A DNA stretch of 22,711 bases from JBKHJA01 sp046538375 (GTDB lineage Bacteria; Acidobacteriota; Aminicenantia; Aminicenantales; Aminicenantaceae), in NCBI GenBank assembly GCA_046538375.1, contig JBKHJA010000035.1, positions 1-22,711 on the forward strand, given 5' to 3'. Numbering within the stretch: the stretch's first letter is position 1; each line of letters starts with the position of its first letter. Shown piece after piece: positions 9,901 through 16,792 of the stretch. The notes beneath the pieces are model-generated. The model was not told the DNA's origin and ran no database searches. It was given only the letters and a program-made list of their open reading frames with translations. The position numbers and the translations under genes are program-made.

Positions 9901-10096
9901 TCAAGCTCCTTTTTTCATCCTCCATGGTTACGATGAAAGCGGTGGTATAACCCAAAGTGTGAACAAACCCATCGGTTATCTTTTTGAACACTTCTTCCAG
10001 ATCCAGAGAACTGTGGACAGCTTCTGTGGCCTTCTGGAGGATTTTGATTCTGGAGAAATCTTTCTGATTTTCCGTTGCCGCTTTTCTCATCTTCAT
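6998..10096 (-). CDS. Soluble multi-PAS sensor histidine kinase (GAF-PAS5-HisKA_2-HATPase)
   Basis: This 1032-residue sensor kinase has no membrane segment. Residues about 15-195 look like a GAF domain. Five PAS/PAC units follow, each opening with a helix of the type ESEELFRSIVENS, at about 205, 330, 455, 580 and 705. The phosphoacceptor region LREIHHRVKNNMQ is the HisKA_2 signature, near residue 850. The ATPase has an N-box (NELVSNSLKHAF), a G1 box (DTGMGIP) and a G2 box (TLGMQLV). Kinases of this type are cytoplasmic, often sensing small ligands, redox state or light. No response regulator gene is adjacent, so it is an orphan kinase here. ATG 10096 is two codons ahead of ATG 10090; AGGGG is better spaced (8 bases) for the latter, so the start may be 10090. 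Confidence 0.93.
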   Translation of the reverse strand: MKMRKAATENQKDFSRIKILQKATEAVHSSLDLEEVFKKITDGFVHTLGYTTAFIVTMEDEKRSLKVRALTTKMRLLPQINKILGYSLENFSFPADPELSAGIRAVIEGRVLISDSLVDIAYPLVNKKTCMILQRLRQTKNYIVVPLMIEKQVVGGIFITSSEKQLPREELEMIKSFAHVASGAVKNANLHAQSMKMEKALQESESRYRELWDKAPAAYHILDKKGTIIRVNQTEADMLGYKKEEMVGKSIFSFILPSQRSEARKRFKKKISGCRVPREKNRIYVRKNGTQIYVAIDDVLDRDREGKVIGVRSTMIDTTKHRKAEEALRESEELFRSIVENSHAGILMVDDSYKIVYVNDQLCRILGYSRKETLGQDFRGFLDEESRKLVSDRYKKRQKGKKVPPRYEFNVVHKKGEKRHVEIRSAVIKDRAGRIHTVAQILDITERKRAEEELKQSEQDYRSVFENAHDAIIIFVPEDEIIIDVNPRACEMYGFSRSEFIGMSLEEISKDAATDKSRIKETLNRGRYHNFETVHYRKDGSEIFLEINAAVVNYKGKKAILSIHRDITERKKAEERLQIEKAHLAGLFESALEGIVMADTQGKVIRVNSEFTRLFGYMPEEVVGRHVDELIGTKEELDKSLLITRKVAQGENVAFEAIRRRKDGTAISVSVLASPIVLNGEVVAVYGIYRDITDRKRAEKALRVSEEKYRNLVELSPDAILFLDMKGVITSCNTFMTRATGYVKDEIIGKHLTQLKLLPKKDIPKYMNLLNSASRGETPPPFEVSWRHKDGTSYQAEVRIGFIKERGQDVGIQVVARDITERKKAEQKIKTSLQEKEVMLREIHHRVKNNMQIISSLLRLQSRKIGDKKILDIFNVSHNRIRSMALIHESLYQSKDLARINFSDYIKRLAMHLYSIYRPETDNIELEVDVRDIFLDINRAIPCGLIINELVSNSLKHAFPDGKRGKILVRMTEDKKGKYSLVIEDTGMGIPQDMDWQHTETLGMQLVTDLVKQLDGGIQLARGEGSKFEIVF

Positions 10097-10135
10097 ATCC
10101 CCTAGACTTCCTCTCCTTTTGAATGTCGCCTCTAA

Positions 10136-10172
10136 ATAGAGTGCTGAACTGTATTTTTGTGAATCACTCTAT
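10136..10172 (-). promoter_or_regulatory. Inverted repeat upstream of the histidine kinase gene, possible operator
   Basis: ATAGAGTG (10136-10143) and CACTCTAT (10165-10172) are exact 8-base inverted copies, 21 bases apart. They lie 40-76 bases upstream of the kinase start on the minus strand. The spacing of 29 bases between equivalent positions is close to three helical turns, which would suit a dimeric regulator, but no regulator gene is nearby. A second short pair, AATCACC (10222-10228) and GGTGATT (10247-10253), lies further upstream. The remainder of 10097-10314 holds nothing else recognisable. Confidence 0.3.
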
Positions 10173-10314
10173 CTGTCCTTTTTCTCTTTTTGGTATTCTT
10201 TCAAAGCCCTGGACAATAGGCAATCACCCTTATGGATGAATTTGAAGGTGATTTTCACCCTAGCAGAGATGGCTCCAAGAAATGGTTCCCTACGATTCCA
10301 TTTCCCCTAATTTA

Positions 10315-10616
10315 TCATCTTAGATTGTGAAGGCGGAGGGCGTTGTTCCGCATCACCTTTTCTGCCACCAGGATGGCCTTTTCTTCATCGATTATTTTTT
10401 TATCTATGCGTCTGGATAAGGTGCGATAAAGAGCTTTTCTGGAATTTTGAGCAGTACTCCGGCTGCCGGATGACAGTGGACATCCACAAACAGAGTTTCC
10501 TGTATGAAGTTTTGGAGTTTCTGGAATTTTATGTCTTCTGACCCGCATAAAGCAAAGACCAAGCTCCCCATAAAGAGAAAAACCACAAACAGGAATATTT
10601 TTGAGTATTTTCTCAT
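10315..10616 (-). pseudogene. Amidohydrolase/dipeptidase-like gene remnant: N-terminus and C-terminus with the middle missing and a frameshift
   Basis: The ATG at 10616 is preceded by AAAGGAAAG and opens a 70-codon frame. It encodes a clean signal peptide (MRKYSKIFLFVVFLFMGSLV) and then FVDVHCHP, the metal-binding HxH strand that opens amidohydrolase TIM barrels. That frame stops at a TAG near 10404. In the next frame the sequence continues as KALYRTLSRRID ... VAEKVMRNNALRLHNLR and stops at 10315. This ending looks like the C-terminal helices of the same family. The catalytic middle, usually some 300 residues, is absent. I infer an internal deletion between about 10440 and 10470 followed by a frame change. 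It lies 63 bases behind the menC-like gene, so it was probably the last gene of that operon. No functional product is expected. Confidence 0.7.
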
Positions 10617-10679
10617 TCTTTCTTTCCTTTTTTTGCCCAAGGGGACAGAAAATCTATTCCCCTTAATTTCCATACTGTC

Positions 10680-11798
10680 TCAATAATTGGTTCTTCGAAA
10701 AACTTCACGGTGGAGAGTGTATTTTTTGATTTTCTTTTCCACGGGAAAAACACCGATCCCCGCACCTCCGGGAACTTTGATGGTTCCTTGAGGAGTGATC
10801 TCCACCGGAGGTTCAATCAGGTCTTCATCATAATATCTTCGGCTGGCTGAGAGATCGTTGGGGAGACGGAAATAGGGAAGTGTTGCCAGATGGATGTTAT
10901 GGGCCCGGCCTATCCCTGACTCCAGCATTCCCCCGCACCAGACAGGGATAGATTTTTTCTGGCAAAAACCATAGATTTTCCTGGCCTCCACAATGCCTCC
11001 CACCCGCCCCACCTTTATGTTGATAATCCGGCAGCTTCCCATCTGATGGGCTTTACCAGCATCGTGTAAAGAGGCGATGCTCTCGTCCAGACACAAGGGA
11101 GTCTTTATCTCCTTTTGCAGCCGGCTGTGATCCCACAGGTCAGGAGGAGGGAAAGGCTGTTCCAGCATGACCAGTTTAAAATCATCCAGTTTCTTCAGGG
11201 TCTGCTTGTCAGCAAGGCTGTAGGCGCCGTTGGCGTCAACCTGGAGAGGAATACCAGGATATCTCTCCCGCACTTTCTCACAAATTCGAACATCCCACTC
11301 CGGCTTGATCTTAATCTTGATCCTCTGATATCCCTCCTTGAGGAACCCTTCGATTCTTTCCAGAAGCTGAGAGACTGAATCCTGGATACCTACGCTCACC
11401 CCGGAGGGAATTTCCTTCTTGGTCCCTTCGTAAAGTTTCCACAGGGGCTCTTCTTTTTCTTTTCCCAGGACATCCCAGAGAGCAAGCTCCAGTCCTGCTT
11501 TGGCCATGGGATGTCCTTTGAATCTTTTGGCTTCCTTATAAAAATCTTGAGGATGATGGATGTCTTTTTCAAACACCAGGGGAATCAAATACTCTTTCAT
11601 CACCACCCAGGCCGTAGACGTAGTCTCGTAGCTGTACAGAGGGATTCTTTCAGCCACCACCTCGCCGTAGCCACAAATCCCATCTCCGAATATCTTTACC
11701 AGGATAAACTTTCGCCTCTCCTCACGGCCCAAGCTGGTCTCAAAAAAATGGACATAGGGAAGCTCCAGAAGCACAAGTTCCACCCTCTCTATTTTCAT
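10680..11798 (-). CDS. menC: Enolase-superfamily enzyme: o-succinylbenzoate synthase / N-acylamino acid racemase type
   Basis: This 372-residue member of the muconate-lactonizing subgroup of the enolase superfamily has all the catalytic elements. The KxK acid/base motif is K161 and K163 in RIKIKIKP. The Mg2+ ligands are D188 (DANGAY), E213 (LEQPF) and D238 (CLDES), and the second-side lysine is K262 (NIKVGRVGG). The GGMLESGIGRAHN loop at 289-301 is typical of the OSBS/N-succinylamino acid racemase branch. The reaction is either dehydration to o-succinylbenzoate in menaquinone synthesis or racemisation of N-acylamino acids. No other men gene is near, so the racemase role is equally possible and the gene symbol is tentative. 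Its ATG overlaps the upstream glycosyltransferase stop as ATGA, which implies translational coupling. Confidence 0.85.
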   Translation of the reverse strand: MKIERVELVLLELPYVHFFETSLGREERRKFILVKIFGDGICGYGEVVAERIPLYSYETTSTAWVVMKEYLIPLVFEKDIHHPQDFYKEAKRFKGHPMAKAGLELALWDVLGKEKEEPLWKLYEGTKKEIPSGVSVGIQDSVSQLLERIEGFLKEGYQRIKIKIKPEWDVRICEKVRERYPGIPLQVDANGAYSLADKQTLKKLDDFKLVMLEQPFPPPDLWDHSRLQKEIKTPLCLDESIASLHDAGKAHQMGSCRIINIKVGRVGGIVEARKIYGFCQKKSIPVWCGGMLESGIGRAHNIHLATLPYFRLPNDLSASRRYYDEDLIEPPVEITPQGTIKVPGGAGIGVFPVEKKIKKYTLHREVFRRTNY

Positions 11799-12946
11799 CA
11801 GTGAAGCCTCAATCCCTTTTGGGCAGCCAATTTTTCATAAAGACGGACCATTCTGCCAGCCATAGCCTGGGCAGAAAATTTTTGATGGACAACCTCATAT
11901 CCTCTTTTTCCCAAACGCAAAGCCAGATCTCGATCACCATAGAGCTTCAGGATAGCTTTAGCCAGAGCGGCGGGACTTCGGGGGGGCACCAGCAGTCCTG
12001 TCTCCCCGTGGATCACCACTTCCGGTATCCCTCCGGTCCGGGTAGCCACCACCGGCAGACGGCAGGCCATGGCGTCGAGGATACTGGTCCCCATTCCTTC
12101 AAGATAAGAAGAAAGCACGAATAAATCCAGAGAAGAAAGGATACGAGGGACATCCTTCCGAAAACCCAGGAAAAAAACCATGTCTTCCACTCTGGAGACA
12201 CGCGCCTCCTTGTTCAGTTCCATTCTTAAAGGCCCTTCCCCCACAATGATAATTTTGATCCTGGGTGTATGCTCCTTCAAGATTCTTGTGGCCCGGATCA
12301 GATATTTGTGGCCTTTATGGTCGGCCAGATGAGCCACCATCCCCACCAGATAATCATCTGGAGCAAAAGAAAATTCCCGGCGAAGATAGTCACTTGTGGA
12401 CGCTTCCTGATAGGGCGAAAAATCTATTCCTGAGGGAATGACCTGGATTTGCTCTGCACAGAGACCTCCCTTCACCAGAACTTTTTTTACTCCTTCAGAT
12501 ATGGCCACCACCGCATCGATATTTCTGGTGTACTTCTGACGGGAAAAACAGCTGCTCTTCAGAGGGAAATCCACCCGTCTGGAAACGACTCTAAGGGGGA
12601 CTCCAGCCAGTGAAGCAGCCATCCCGCCCACAGAAACAGAATGGGCATCATGGAAATGGACAAGTAGACATTTTTCATCTCTCATGGCTATGGCCAGCCG
12701 GAGCACAGCCAAAAGATCAAACTCATTCCGGATTTTAATGGGCAGGTAAGGGATTTTATCCTCCGCGACCTTACGGTGGAGGGGGCTTCGGGGCTGGACC
12801 ACAAACACCACCGGGTATTCGCGGCGTTTCAGTTCCTTTGCCAGAAAAAGAGATTGTCTCTGGCCGCCTCTCCATTCTTTTCCCGCATCAATATGGAAAA
12901 GGGCCAATTCTTTCTCCTTTTTTCCATATCTCCCGGAGCTTCGCAT
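11798..12946 (-). CDS. GT4-family glycosyltransferase
   Basis: This 382-residue GT-B fold enzyme has an N-terminal acceptor domain opening with EWRGGQRQSL (residues 24-33). A C-terminal nucleotide-sugar domain contains VGEGPLR (235-241) and the EX7E-like motif EGMGTSILD (E283 to D291, the second acid being Asp). It then continues into GGIPEVV and GETGLLVPP. Family members transfer a sugar from an activated donor with retention, typically in LPS, capsule or glycolipid synthesis at the inner membrane. The longest frame starts at ATG 12946, overlapping the upstream GT2 gene by 59 bases and lacking a ribosome binding site. A TTG at 12907 has AAGGAG six bases ahead and is the likelier start, giving 369 residues that begin close to the conserved domain. 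Confidence 0.9.
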   Translation of the reverse strand: MRSSGRYGKKEKELALFHIDAGKEWRGGQRQSLFLAKELKRREYPVVFVVQPRSPLHRKVAEDKIPYLPIKIRNEFDLLAVLRLAIAMRDEKCLLVHFHDAHSVSVGGMAASLAGVPLRVVSRRVDFPLKSSCFSRQKYTRNIDAVVAISEGVKKVLVKGGLCAEQIQVIPSGIDFSPYQEASTSDYLRREFSFAPDDYLVGMVAHLADHKGHKYLIRATRILKEHTPRIKIIIVGEGPLRMELNKEARVSRVEDMVFFLGFRKDVPRILSSLDLFVLSSYLEGMGTSILDAMACRLPVVATRTGGIPEVVIHGETGLLVPPRSPAALAKAILKLYGDRDLALRLGKRGYEVVHQKFSAQAMAGRMVRLYEKLAAQKGLRLH

Positions 12947-13667
12947 AGCGCAGGAAAATGGAATAGCCGTGGAGCACGGCTATCACAAAACCGGCAAATC
13001 CATCCAAAAATCCACCCTTCAAAATATATGATCGGATAAGCCTGAAAAAAGGAAGAAAGACCAGATGGTACCACCGACTTTTTTTCTGGCTGGCATACAG
13101 CTTTTGGGCACCAAGGTCAGAAAAAATGTTGATTCGGTCCACATGCTCCCGGATATTGCGGTAGGTGAAGTGATGGATGGAGTGGTTGAGCTTTTTGACT
13201 TGTCCTTCAATCACCAGCTTTTCATGAACATATTCTCCTTCCCACCGGGCTTTTTCTTTGCGGAACAGGCGAATCTTCCGGTCAGGATACCAACCTGAAT
13301 GACGGATCCATCTGCCCAGATAAAACACCTGCCTGGGCATGGAAAATCCAGCCCAAGGCGGCTCTTTTTCTTTTTTCTTGAGGGAAATGATTTCCTGTTG
13401 AAGTTCTGGTGAGAGCCTCTCGTCCGCATCCAGAGAGAGGATCCAGGGCAGAGATGCCCTGCTGTTGGCGAAATTCTTCTGATCAGCAAAATTGGTCCAT
13501 GTCCGCTGAAAAACTTTTTTGGTGTATTTTTTGGCTATTTTGAGGGTCTGGTCGCTGCTGTAAGCATCCACCACGATGATCTCGGCGGCAATACCAGCCA
13601 GGCTCTTCAGAGCCGGCTCAAGTCTTTTCTCCTCATTTCGGGTGATGACAACCGCTGATATCTCCAT
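12888..13667 (-). CDS. GT2-family glycosyltransferase, LPS-core WaaE/KdtX-like
   Basis: This 259-residue GT-A fold enzyme starts with AVVITRNEE (residues 5-13). It has the nucleotide-binding stretch VVDAYSSDQT at 32-41 and the metal-binding DADE at 80-83 in LSLDADERL. A WaaE-like middle follows, with the conserved HSGWYPDRKIRLF segment and VHE nearby. Residues about 215-240 are hydrophobic and likely anchor it to the membrane. Relatives add glucose to the inner core of lipopolysaccharide or act on other surface glycans. It is the first gene of the operon that continues into the GT4 and menC-like genes. Upstream on the minus strand, an extended -10-like TGCTAATAT at 13684-13676 lies only eight bases from the ATG, so the leader may be very short. 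Confidence 0.88.
   Translation of the reverse strand: MEISAVVITRNEEKRLEPALKSLAGIAAEIIVVDAYSSDQTLKIAKKYTKKVFQRTWTNFADQKNFANSRASLPWILSLDADERLSPELQQEIISLKKKEKEPPWAGFSMPRQVFYLGRWIRHSGWYPDRKIRLFRKEKARWEGEYVHEKLVIEGQVKKLNHSIHHFTYRNIREHVDRINIFSDLGAQKLYASQKKSRWYHLVFLPFFRLIRSYILKGGFLDGFAGFVIAVLHGYSIFLRYAKLREIWKKGERIGPFPY
12914..12919 (-). promoter_or_regulatory. Ribosome binding site deciding a TTG start for the GT4 gene
   Basis: AAGGAG on the minus strand lies exactly six bases before a TTG codon at 12907-12905, inside the last codons of the upstream GT2 gene. The ATG at 12946 has no comparable site. This supports TTG initiation and a short 20-base gene overlap. Confidence 0.55.
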
Positions 13668-13718
13668 TGCCTAAAATATTAGCACAATTCACCCCCAGAA
13701 CTCTATAATTAGGTTGAA

Positions 13719-13929
13719 AAGCATTTCCAGAACCTTGATGGTTATAAATATCCTCTATGAATAGGGTGAGGGATGGGGGTGAGGAAGCCCCTGTGAGGAC
13801 TGTGCGGGCATGGTTCCTCTCTGAAGGAGAGGAGAGCAAAGTCCGAACGGGAGCTGATTTCCGCGCTGGGGAAATCAGCGTGCTGACGACCCCCCACCCC
13901 TCACCCCGTATCACGTATTGGAAATGCTT
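13719..13929. mobile_element. Nested palindromic element, MITE-like
   Basis: This gene-free block lies between the GT2 and tolC-type genes. Its ends are a perfect 11-base inverted repeat, AAGCATTTCCA at 13719-13729 and TGGAAATGCTT at 13919-13929. Inside is a second inverted repeat, GGGTGAGGGATGGGGG at 13764-13779 and CCCCCACCCCTCACCC at 13891-13906, matching at 15 of 16. Further hairpins lie within. The G-rich strand is locally unlike the neighbouring genes. No transposase gene is present, so if mobile it would be non-autonomous. I do not see a clear target-site duplication. Open frames crossing it on both strands are low-complexity shadows of the repeats. Whether it is repeated elsewhere in the genome cannot be seen from this window. 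Confidence 0.5.
13764..13906 (+). ncRNA. Candidate structured RNA within the palindromic element
   Basis: Read on the plus strand, a 16-base closing stem (13764-13779 with 13891-13906) encloses several local stems. GGACT (13797-13801) pairs with AGTCC (13840-13844). Inside it TCCTCTC (13815-13821) pairs with GAGAGGA (13827-13833) around a TGAAG loop. Next to it GCTGATTTCC (13853-13862) pairs perfectly with GGAAATCAGC (13870-13879) around a seven-base loop. A multibranched fold of this quality is more than one expects by chance. I considered a stand-alone HEARO/omega-type RNA, because those are compact, mobile and often orphaned, but I cannot confirm that from memory of the consensus. No IscB/IsrB-type nuclease gene is adjacent. 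The strand of transcription is uncertain because the stems are near-symmetric. Confidence 0.4.
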
Positions 13930-13972
13930 CTGTAAGAAGGGAGGCTCCTTTTTCTGACTATTCAGAAAGGCT

Positions 13973-15538
13973 TTATTGTTCTGAATCGCTGAACCGGGAG
14001 ATGCTGATGTTTCTTTTATCCAGACTTATGCCCAGGGCCTTCTCCAATTTAGCCCAGGCCAGATTATAATCCACCAGAGCCTTGAGTTCCTGGGAACGTG
14101 CGTTAGCCAGTTCTTCCTGGTACTGGAGGACGAAATAGTTGGTGGTCAATCCCACCTTCAATTTTTTCTCTTCTGCCTCCAGTCTTTTCTCAGCCAGCTC
14201 CCGGGCAACCCTGTAGGCCTGGACTCTTTTGGCGCTGGTCTCAATCTCTCTCACCGCATCCTTCACCTCCAGCAATGCCTGTTTCTGTGTGTTTTCCAGC
14301 TCTATATGACTTTTTTCCAGCTCCATCTTGGCCCTCACATAATCGGCTCTGGTCAGGATATTGCTCAGAGGCAGGGAAAGGGTGACGCTGACTGACCAGT
14401 TGTTGTAAAGGAGATTAAGGGCATCGCGCAGGGAGTTGGCGGCGCTTCCTTCTTCCTTTCCCACCACCACTCCGGTCAGGGGATTATCATGGAGGTAGAT
14501 GAGCCTGTCTCCAGAAAGCCCTGGACTCCAGTAGGAAAAATTCAAATCCAGTCCAGGAAGCATCTGATTCTTGGCCACACCGAGATTCAGTTCCTTGTTC
14601 TCGATATCGGTCTTTTTCATCTTCAAATCGGGTCTCTTCTGGTAGGCCATGGACAAGGCTTCTTCCAAGGAGATTTCTCTCTCCTCAAGGGTTGGCTCAT
14701 CCACAGGAACAATTTTCTGAGGAGAAACAACCTCTTCTGAAATATTGATGATATTTTTGAGAAGATCTTCATTACTTCTGATGAGAGCTTCTGCCTGAAG
14801 GATATCAGCCTCCCGAGAAGCCACCACCGCCTGGGCATTCAAGATCTCGATAGGTGCCAACTTTCCTACCTCCACCTCTTTTTTACTCTTTGCTAAAAGG
14901 TCCCGGGCAAGCTTTAAAGACTGATTTTTGACTTTATGGTTTTCAATGGCATAGACAAGATTCCAGTAAGCCTGTTGAACTCTGTAAATGGTTTCCAAAA
15001 GAACGGATTGGAGCTGGTGAAGGGAGATATCAAAATTATTCTGAGCAAGCAGAATTTCTTTTCGGCTGACCTTGAAACCAAAATTCCTTAAAAGGGGCTG
15101 AATGAAATTGAAGCGCAGGGTGTTTCCAAAGCGGGGATTGATGAGCTGAAAGCTCTGGTTGGAGTCTGATTTATAGCCGGATAAGGAGAGAGAAAATTGA
15201 CCCCCTGTGGGTATGTTTTGTAAGATGGAGACCGAGTAATCCATGTAGTCGGTGGCCACGGTCTCCGCTCCTTGAATCCACCAGTAAGAAGGACTTTCTG
15301 TCTGTTCACTGCCATAACTCAGGTCAAATCGAGGCATAAACTCCTCCTTGGCCCTGGTCAGAGAAACATCGGCCAGCTCCGGATTGTAAACCTCTACCGC
15401 CACCTGGAGATTATTCTCCAGGGCTTTCAGGATACAATCTTCTAAAGAAAGAGAAAGGGGCTCTGCTTGGGAAGAAAAAGAGGGCTTGGAGATAAACGCT
15501 AAAATTAGGAGAGGAATAAAAAACATTTTTCTTTTCAT
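13973..15538 (-). CDS. TolC-family outer membrane efflux protein
   Basis: This 521-residue secreted protein opens with a signal peptide (MKRKMFFIPLLILAFISKPS, with likely cleavage near FSSQA). Two OEP repeats of long amphipathic helices follow. Typical features are the LSLEDCILKALENN opening helix, the EEALSMAYQKRPDLKMKKTDIEN helix that opens the second repeat, and a C-terminal stretch of long helices ending in LVDYNLAWAKLEKALG. TolC proteins form a trimeric channel that spans the outer membrane and periplasm and works with an inner-membrane pump and adaptor. No pump or adaptor gene is adjacent. I chose the ATG at 15538 over an upstream ATG at 15565 because AGGAGG lies seven bases ahead of it and the signal peptide then begins correctly. 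Confidence 0.9.
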   Translation of the reverse strand: MKRKMFFIPLLILAFISKPSFSSQAEPLSLSLEDCILKALENNLQVAVEVYNPELADVSLTRAKEEFMPRFDLSYGSEQTESPSYWWIQGAETVATDYMDYSVSILQNIPTGGQFSLSLSGYKSDSNQSFQLINPRFGNTLRFNFIQPLLRNFGFKVSRKEILLAQNNFDISLHQLQSVLLETIYRVQQAYWNLVYAIENHKVKNQSLKLARDLLAKSKKEVEVGKLAPIEILNAQAVVASREADILQAEALIRSNEDLLKNIINISEEVVSPQKIVPVDEPTLEEREISLEEALSMAYQKRPDLKMKKTDIENKELNLGVAKNQMLPGLDLNFSYWSPGLSGDRLIYLHDNPLTGVVVGKEEGSAANSLRDALNLLYNNWSVSVTLSLPLSNILTRADYVRAKMELEKSHIELENTQKQALLEVKDAVREIETSAKRVQAYRVARELAEKRLEAEEKKLKVGLTTNYFVLQYQEELANARSQELKALVDYNLAWAKLEKALGISLDKRNISISRFSDSEQ

Positions 15539-15734
15539 CTCAATCCTCCTGAACTGGATTTTCACATGGAATCATTTCTTCATCCATTCCCAAAATCCAT
15601 AAACGCATTCATAAAAATGTCATTCTTTCCATTTCGGAAGCATCTCCACCGAAGAGACAACTCTCATCATTCAATACGAATATAAAGCCTGTTCGGTTCA
15701 AAACATCTGTTTATGTTGGCTCCATTTCAGTGGT

Positions 15735-16787
15735 TTATAAATTTCTCTTCTTTTCTTCTCTCTGCTTGGGAATGGACTTGGAGCTCATCATACGCGGATA
15801 GGCATTTAAATCAAGAGAAAAGGCTTTACCTTCGCCGTGCTTTATCTTCTCCAGAGCCAGGGCTGCCACCATAGCCGCATTGTCGGTGCAGAAGCGGGGA
15901 GAAGGAATAAAAAAGGATAGAGACCGCTTTCGGGCAAACTCTTTGAATCGGCTTCTGAGCTTTTCATTCCTGGCCACTCCTCCACAGAGGATCACTGAAG
16001 CGGGATTGTATCTCTTGACTGTGCGCCCCAGGTTGGAAAGTAAGGCCCGGATGATGGCTCTCTCGAAACTTGCTAAAAAATCGAAAATCTGAGGATGGCT
16101 CCTGGTGATCTTTAACTCTTTGATCTTTTTCAAGGCGGCTGTTTTCAACCCGCTGAAGCTGAAATCGAGGCTTCTATCGGTCATCTGAGGCAGAGCAAAG
16201 GAAAAAGCACCTGGATTCCCCTTTTCCGCCCACCTTTCGATGACCGGTCCTCCAGGATAGCCCAGATCCAGGAATTTGGCGATTTTGTCCAAAGCCTCCC
16301 CGGCAGCATCGTCTCTGGTTCTTCCGATAAGCTGAAAATCGAGCTTCCCTTTCATGAAAAAGGAAGAGGTGTGTCCGCCGGAGACCACCAGAGCTACCAA
16401 AGGAAAAGGAATTTCTCGATTTTCCAGAAAAACAGAGTGGATATGGGCCTGAAGATGATCCACAGGGATGAGTGGCTTGTCAAAATAATAAGCCAGTCCC
16501 TTGGCAAAAGAAAGGCCTACCAGAAGAGAGCCAATAAGACCAGGTCCCTGAGTCACACTGAAACCCTCCATCTCCTCCAGGCCAAGCTTTGCCTTTTTCA
16601 AGCATTCTTCTACCACATAATGGATGGAAATGATGTGCTGGCGGGAGGCCAGTTCAGGGACAATTCCGCCGTAGGGAGCATGTATTTCATCCTGCGACAA
16701 AACCACGCTGCTCAAGACTTCAAAATCACCGCTCACCACCGCAGCGGCAGTCTCATCACAGGATGTCTCCATACCGAGAATGTGCAT
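15735..16787 (-). CDS. tsaD: tRNA N6-threonylcarbamoyladenosine transferase TsaD
   Basis: This is a 350-residue ASKHA-fold enzyme. With TsaB and TsaE it transfers the threonylcarbamoyl group to A37 of ANN-decoding tRNAs. The family signature ILGMETSCDETAAAVV is at residues 3-18. Metal-binding H111 and H115 are in HLQAHIHS, SGGHTSSF follows, and CGGVARNEKLRSRF and the FCTDNAAM motif lie near the C-terminus. Length and motif order are normal. I chose ATG 16787 because the protein then starts directly at the conserved strand and lies five bases after the mtnA stop. An ATG six codons upstream would overlap mtnA by 13 bases. It is the last gene of the operon that starts at 19253. Confidence 0.95.
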   Translation of the reverse strand: MHILGMETSCDETAAAVVSGDFEVLSSVVLSQDEIHAPYGGIVPELASRQHIISIHYVVEECLKKAKLGLEEMEGFSVTQGPGLIGSLLVGLSFAKGLAYYFDKPLIPVDHLQAHIHSVFLENREIPFPLVALVVSGGHTSSFFMKGKLDFQLIGRTRDDAAGEALDKIAKFLDLGYPGGPVIERWAEKGNPGAFSFALPQMTDRSLDFSFSGLKTAALKKIKELKITRSHPQIFDFLASFERAIIRALLSNLGRTVKRYNPASVILCGGVARNEKLRSRFKEFARKRSLSFFIPSPRFCTDNAAMVAALALEKIKHGEGKAFSLDLNAYPRMMSSKSIPKQREEKKRNL

Positions 16788-16792
16788 GGTGC

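Noticed and set aside
13801..13850. RNase P-like AAAGTCCG and HDV-ribozyme-like GGCATGG strings in the structured element
   Set aside because: Only short strings match; the surrounding secondary structure does not correspond to RNase P P4 or to the HDV double pseudoknot.
13633..13957. Open frames on both strands across the palindromic element (66 and 93 codons)
   Set aside because: They follow the inverted repeats, lack ribosome binding sites, and their products are repetitive and unlike known proteins.
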